Positions 59,818 to 64,000 of a stretch of 64,000 nt of DNA are shown here, in pieces. The translations under genes were made by a program, and so were the position numbers. Origin of the DNA: Adineta steineri (taxonomy: Eukaryota; Rotifera; Eurotatoria; Adinetida; Adinetidae). The DNA is taken from the NCBI GenBank assembly GCA_905250115.1, contig CAJNOI010000073.1:399040-463039 (forward strand), in the 5' to 3' direction. The first letter of the stretch is position 1, and each line of letters opens with the position of its first letter. Under the pieces are notes generated by a model. The model was not told the origin of the DNA. It did not search any database and was given only the letters and a program-made list of their open reading frames with translations.

Positions 59818-60670
59818 TATATGAAATATATAATCGTGAAAGAGATGATTTTCTTTTGATAATATCTATAAGTACTAGATAAAATGACTAGATTCGAATC
59901 TAGGTGAATATCAATATTTTTATCTATGTTTAAAACTCATTGAATTGACTAAATTTATAGATGATTTTATTCTTGAAAGTCTTCGTTTCTTATTTCAAAT
60001 TGAGTTTGGCATTTGATAACACGAAACTGTAAAATAAAGAACGGAAACTTAAGCGATTCGATGAGTTTTTATTTGCTATATATCTAAAAACTGATAATTA
60101 GCTATATTGCTGTTATAGTACGAAGGTTGGTATCAATTTATTCAAAGTAAAGTATTATTTTTACTTGAATTCTTCCAGATTATCTTGATTGACAAAATAA
60201 AATATGTTCAAAAATTATTTAGTGTGGAGAGAGAAGTATAGAATAAATTATTGAACTGTATTTTACTACGACAGACTTGAGATGCACATGTTTATCATTT
60301 GAAAAGACAAAATACGTATAGCACTTTATGATAAGAAACATTGTGTCATATTGTTGATTGATATGATTGAAAATTTTTCACATGAATATAGTTTTATTGT
60401 TCTAAGGATCATCTGTTTAGCTCGTAAAAGCTGAATCTCTTTCCTACAGACCATTGTATTACGTGCTATAAAAAGAGGTAATAGAATCTTCCATGCAAAA
60501 GCTACTAGTTTCTGAGACAAAGAAAATCAGATCGATAAAACGGTTGGCAAGCACAATTTTCTATTTGAAAATTTCTGTTTGCTCATAAATACAATATGAA
60601 TTTTGTCTGATATCATTAGAAATGATGTGAAACGATAGTATAAAATTACTTCATAAGTTAATAAATAAGA
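59818..60670. other. Noncoding region, nothing recognised
   Basis: About 850 bp of AT-rich DNA between the hAT-like element and the retroelement remnant. The minus-strand 64-codon frame at 60326-60520 has no recognised family. No pol, integrase or protease motif was found that could belong to the adjacent gag. Confidence 0.45.
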
Positions 60671-60708
60671 TAAGTATGATGTATGCACCTAGATTGTTGT
60701 CGTTTGTT

Positions 60709-61369
60709 TTATTTAGTTCTTTGAACCAATATAGAATTAATTGTGGTCGCAATATCAAGAGTTTCTTTAAATGTTTTCAGTTCCTGTTGCATGAGATGAT
60801 TTCGAACTGTGGAATTCAGTAATCCTCCAACAAAAGTTATAATCAAAGCGTCTTCATAAAAATCACCTGGAAATTGACATGTTGTTGAATTACCTCGAAG
60901 TTGATTAGCGAAATCCATAAGTGATTGAGAAGACGACTGTTTCATAGAGAAGAACTTAACTCGCTCAGTTGATGCAAATGTAACACGTGTGTAATTCGTA
61001 CGTAATTTTAATATGATTTCGTCATACGTATATTCTGTATGTTTCTTTGATTTACAAATTAATATAAGAGTTTTAAATCCAGGTCAAACAAGCGCGATCG
61101 TAAACGATCGTATACGGAGAAATACGACCGCGCGCGACCGTGTTTTACCGTATTACCTGAGATCGTAATGATCGTCCTGGGAATGGTTGAACACCAAGAG
61201 CAAGGATAAGTAAATACAGTTTCTTAACATCATCAGTAACACCTTCCATAGAAAGATACGTATCGAATAAAATTTTCCATTCATCCCATTCATATGATGA
61301 TGGATCGAATTTACGAATACAACAGTCATTTTGACTTTGTGAGAGTTCACCAGCGTTGGGTTCCAACAT
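60709..61369 (-). pseudogene. Retrotransposon gag remnant
   Basis: Starts at ATG 61369. The first part (to about 61150) has the capsid N-terminal pattern YEWDEWKILFDTYLSMEGV then KKLYLLILALG. The second part (about 61080-60709) has YDEIILKLRTNY, SLMDFANQLRG and TFVGGLLNSTVRNHLM, the usual capsid C-terminal pattern of Ty3/gypsy gag. The two halves are interrupted by a CpG-dense insert of about 80 bp that brings a TAA stop and a frame change. No zinc knuckle, protease or reverse transcriptase follows. This is a dead, old genomic copy. Confidence 0.7.
61080..61160. other. CpG-dense insertion inside the gag remnant
   Basis: In 61091-61150 there are 13 CpG in 60 bases, against an almost CpG-poor AT-rich background. 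It contains the inverted words cgatcgtaaacgatcg and ccgcgcgcg. It interrupts the gag frame. Its origin is unknown; it may be a small inserted element or a hairpin-prone repeat. Confidence 0.65.
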
Positions 61370-61383
61370 TTCTCGTCGCCAAT

Positions 61384-61622
61384 TGTCACATCCTGAAGTG
61401 TGAGTGTCGAATGATATTTTATTGTAAAATATACTGCTCCCCACACGTCTATATATATCATAAAATATGCGTAGAAAAAGGAATATTCCAAGAGGGAATA
61501 CTCCTAGTAATACAAGAAAACGAAAGAAAACATATATGTGAATATATCCGAAGATCATGTATAGAAAGGAAAAGGAAGAACTAAACAAAGCGAACGATAA
61601 TAATCTAGGTTTATACATCACA
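61384..61622 (-). repeat. LTR-like terminal repeat
   Basis: Minus strand begins TGTGATG and ends GTGACA just before attggcgacgag. It contains a tatatata box and aataaa, the usual LTR promoter/polyadenylation layout. A full second direct copy was not found in the window, so the LTR call rests on position and end bases. Confidence 0.45.
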
Positions 61623-61627
61623 GTAAG

Positions 61628-62703
61628 ATCCATTAGAATATCATCGAAATGCGCTTTCGATTACTTTGAAACATATTAGAGATCATTGCGAACGAGAGAT
61701 CAAGAAGGTAACATTCCTCTTTCTTATCTGGGGAAAAAATGTTTTGATGGCATTCAACATTTTCGACTATAACACAGGCATATTGAGAACGCAGAAACTC
61801 TATTTTTACGATTAATTCTCGCTCATCTTAAAAAGACCTTTCAACATTTTCAGGAATTAAATGAAGTTCATATGGTTTCATCGAGACTCGATATTATACC
61901 ATCATTTGAGTAAAAGAAAAGTTAAATTCTTTCATTTTACATCTAAAAGCGCCATCTATTTGTCTTTAAATACAGAAAACTTTTACTTCAAATCTTCAAT
62001 ACATATTACAATATCTCAATGTGTCTTAATCCTCCTTCGTATTATTTTCTTAACCATCCTTGACATGTCACTGCATATCCTATGTCGGTCACGTTCCTAA
62101 TTGGTTATTTAGAAAACTCAAACCCAAGTCGATACCGTCGCCATCATAAATGTATATTAGCATTCTTTCATCATTAATCATTCATTTTTATGACTTTCAT
62201 AATTTCGTATATTCTCTTTCAATAAAATATACAAACTGAATAATAATTTTCTAAAACAAACACATTCACAGAAATGTCATCATTTAAATGGTGAAGATAC
62301 ATTTTTTTTATCAGATAAAATTTATTTGATCATCATTTTTAACTAAAGATAACTATGATGAGAGAACAAACATAGAATCAAAACTTTGTTGTACCAACAT
62401 TCATTATAATAACTGATGGGTTTTTATAAAAGTTAAAATTATTCAAACAACAACATGTAAGATAATAAAAAATTCCTTATTTATATAATATTCATTCTTT
62501 TATTTTTTATAGTCAAAATAAAGTGACAAGAAAAATCTTTTCAACGTGAGAAAAACACCAATAAAAATACAACGGATATAGAAATAACTCATATTACTAA
62601 ATACAATCAATTAGCAAAAGCAATATCTAGAATAGTTGAATAAAAAATAACAAAATCAAATATATATATATATTATTTAAATTCTTCATTCTTTCAGATA
62701 TCA
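61628..62703. other. Intergenic region with two exon-like scraps
   Basis: Plus strand near 61640-61710 reads ALSITLKHIRDHCEREIKK up to a GTAACA donor-like site. After a ttttcag at about 61854 it reads ELNEVHMVSSRLDI before a stop. The scraps look like coiled-coil coding sequence of a disrupted gene, but no family could be named. The rest, including the TMEM26 3' flank, is AT-rich without features. Confidence 0.3.
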
Positions 62704-63798
62704 TTAAACATTACTAAAATTTTTAATTTGACCATCATCTGGTTGTCTACTACGTTTATTATTTTGTGAATAATTTGAAAAAATAATTCGAGCTCCTCCT
62801 CCTGTTCGATTATTATTATTATTTGTTAATGGTATAGATGATTGTTGAGATTTAACTCTAGTATTAAATGGTGCTTGTGGTATATAAGTAAGTTGATTTA
62901 ATTGATTTTTTCGATGTTGATTACGTTCAACAATAATTGCTTGTATACGTGCAATTTGTAATAATATAACCACAATATTTTTAAAAACAAAAAAATAACT
63001 TGTATAATCGTGTTTACCACAACCAAATATAGCATAAATTCGTACAATAAGAAATGGTAGATCCATAAGAAATGTGACTAAAAGTGAATTTGTTAAAAAT
63101 GAATGTAATTCTTTTAATTTATTATCTTTAACTTCAGGTACATAGATAATAAATTGTAAACAACTTATTGACCATACACATAAAGTAGCATAAACAAGAC
63201 GTGAATTAAAATATAGTTGAGGATATGATAATAAATCAATAAAATCTAATAAATCCATACCAGTTGCAAAATAATTAAATAATAAATTAGTTTTACCAAA
63301 ATATGATATCGAATCTTGTTTAGGTAATAATGCACGAAGTATAAGAAGAAGAAAAAGATAGACTTGTATTTCAACTTGTGACCATATATATTTAAAATTT
63401 TGTAAAAAATCTTTTGGTTTTACCCATGGTCCTTGTACATCACCAAATCGTGTTGGAATATGATGAAATGATATCGTTACTGTTTTCCATCCATCTTGTT
63501 TAAGTTCATTTATACGATGTAATTCAAGTACCCATATGGAAGCAATTATTGTTATTGAATAAACAAATACAAGAATTGAAAAACCACGAAAATATTCTTT
63601 ACATCGATATAAAGCAAGAGAAAATATTGCTTCAACACCGAATAAAATTGTACCAAACATCGGAATAAAATATAAATATGTTTTAGCCTTGATAGAATAA
63701 AGAACATAAATTGAAAGACTCATATGAATAGCACATAAAATATGAGCAATAATAAGACGAATAAAACGATGTCGAACGATGATCGGTTTAGTCTTCAT
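62704..63798 (-). CDS. TMEM26: TMEM26-family multi-pass membrane protein
   Basis: Single-exon 364-aa protein with about eight hydrophobic segments (for example IIAHILCAIHMSLSIYVLY, LVYATLCVWSISCLQFIIYV, NIVVILLQIARIQAIIV). The central block VYLFLLLILRALLPKQDSIS followed by NYFATGMDLLDFIDLLS is the TMEM26 signature. The C-terminal 70 residues are cytosolic-type, Asn/Gln/Arg-rich and low complexity (TNNNNNRTGGGARI). TMEM26 function is poorly known; in mammals it is a surface marker of some adipocytes. The lack of introns contrasts with most neighbours. The start is the first Met, directly before a positively charged stretch. Confidence 0.9.
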   Translation of the reverse strand: MKTKPIIVRHRFIRLIIAHILCAIHMSLSIYVLYSIKAKTYLYFIPMFGTILFGVEAIFSLALYRCKEYFRGFSILVFVYSITIIASIWVLELHRINELKQDGWKTVTISFHHIPTRFGDVQGPWVKPKDFLQNFKYIWSQVEIQVYLFLLLILRALLPKQDSISYFGKTNLLFNYFATGMDLLDFIDLLSYPQLYFNSRLVYATLCVWSISCLQFIIYVPEVKDNKLKELHSFLTNSLLVTFLMDLPFLIVRIYAIFGCGKHDYTSYFFVFKNIVVILLQIARIQAIIVERNQHRKNQLNQLTYIPQAPFNTRVKSQQSSIPLTNNNNNRTGGGARIIFSNYSQNNKRSRQPDDGQIKNFSNV

Positions 63799-64000
63799 AT
63801 TTCTTTCTAAAACAACGAATTTAATACATGAGCTTACAATAGACTGTTTGTTTAGACGTTAAAAAAATACATTTGATTATAAAATCAGAAATATTTATAT
63901 AGTTCTGTTATTTCCTACTAAAGGTCGCTTTGGTATTTCGTTTACACCGTCTCATATGTAATGAAGCGTATGAATCTTATAGAATATTTCGCTTTTTTTT

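Larger units (their letters stand above)
60671..61627 (-). mobile_element. Remnant of a Ty3/gypsy-like LTR retrotransposon (LTR + gag only)
   Basis: Minus-strand order: an LTR-like 239-bp block, TG..CA (61622-61384), with an aataaa inside; then immediately attggcgacgag, the kind of leader seen before gag in gypsy elements; then a gag-like reading frame. No pol follows. The left boundary (60675-60722) carries an inverted, diverged copy of the LTR start (cctagattgttgtcgtttg against cctagattattatcgttcg on the other strand). TAAG is present at both outer flanks (60671-60674 and 61624-61627), a possible target duplication. Confidence 0.6.

Overview
The window is about 64 kb of AT-rich eukaryotic nuclear DNA from a small invertebrate. 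The genes are compact, most introns are 45-65 nt with GT..AG ends, and the gene set is animal: innexin, CBP/p300, Cbl, TMEM26, WDR24. An innexin points to a protostome-type animal. A multidomain polyketide synthase next to ordinary animal genes, and a large intronless gene joining an ADP-ribosyltransferase domain to kinesin-light-chain-type TPRs, fit a bdelloid rotifer (Rotaria/Adineta type) best. The organism is an inference. The gene models were built by hand from open frames, splice signals and protein-family motifs; each multi-exon model listed with a length closes in frame.

Layout. 1-1,965: no recognisable gene. 1,966-10,636 (-): four-exon modular polyketide synthase of 2,842 aa, KS-AT-DH-pseudoMT-ER-KR-ACP plus a truncated thioesterase-like tail. 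10,982-17,866: gene-poor, with an unidentified decaying gene, an 80-bp tandem array holding a small assembly gap, an orphan exon-like piece and a broken prolyl 4-hydroxylase alpha pseudogene. 17,867-25,947 (+): SLC13 carboxylate transporter, NOP2 rRNA cytosine methyltransferase, and an innexin cut by a 100-N gap. 27,324-41,451 (-): CBP/p300 acetyltransferase, WDR24 (GATOR2) and a mitochondrial ornithine-type carrier. 41,653-48,762 (+): DHHC palmitoyltransferase (divergent from the carrier, sharing a 201-bp promoter gap), CBL ubiquitin ligase and eIF3m. 50,971-53,898 (+): ART-TPR gene. 55,142-58,840 (+): ribonucleotide reductase small subunit, a secreted Kunitz inhibitor and the CCR4-NOT deadenylase CAF1. 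58,841-62,703: mobile-element ground with a hAT-like element, a Ty3/gypsy-type gag remnant with an LTR-like end, and a CpG-dense insertion. 62,704-63,798 (-): TMEM26.

How they relate. Most genes are unlinked housekeeping functions: translation, rRNA modification, mRNA decay, dNTP synthesis, nutrient signalling, transcriptional co-activation, receptor down-regulation. The accessory content is the PKS, the ART-TPR gene, the pseudogenes and the transposons. The PKS has no obvious tailoring genes beside it. Three short non-autonomous DNA transposons can be delimited to the base with target-site duplications: two hAT-like with 8-bp TSDs and one with a TA TSD. The main points for follow-up are the PKS with several altered catalytic motifs, the ART-TPR fusion with near-identical DNA repeats, the rotting prolyl hydroxylase, and the unusual intronic or intergenic repeats.
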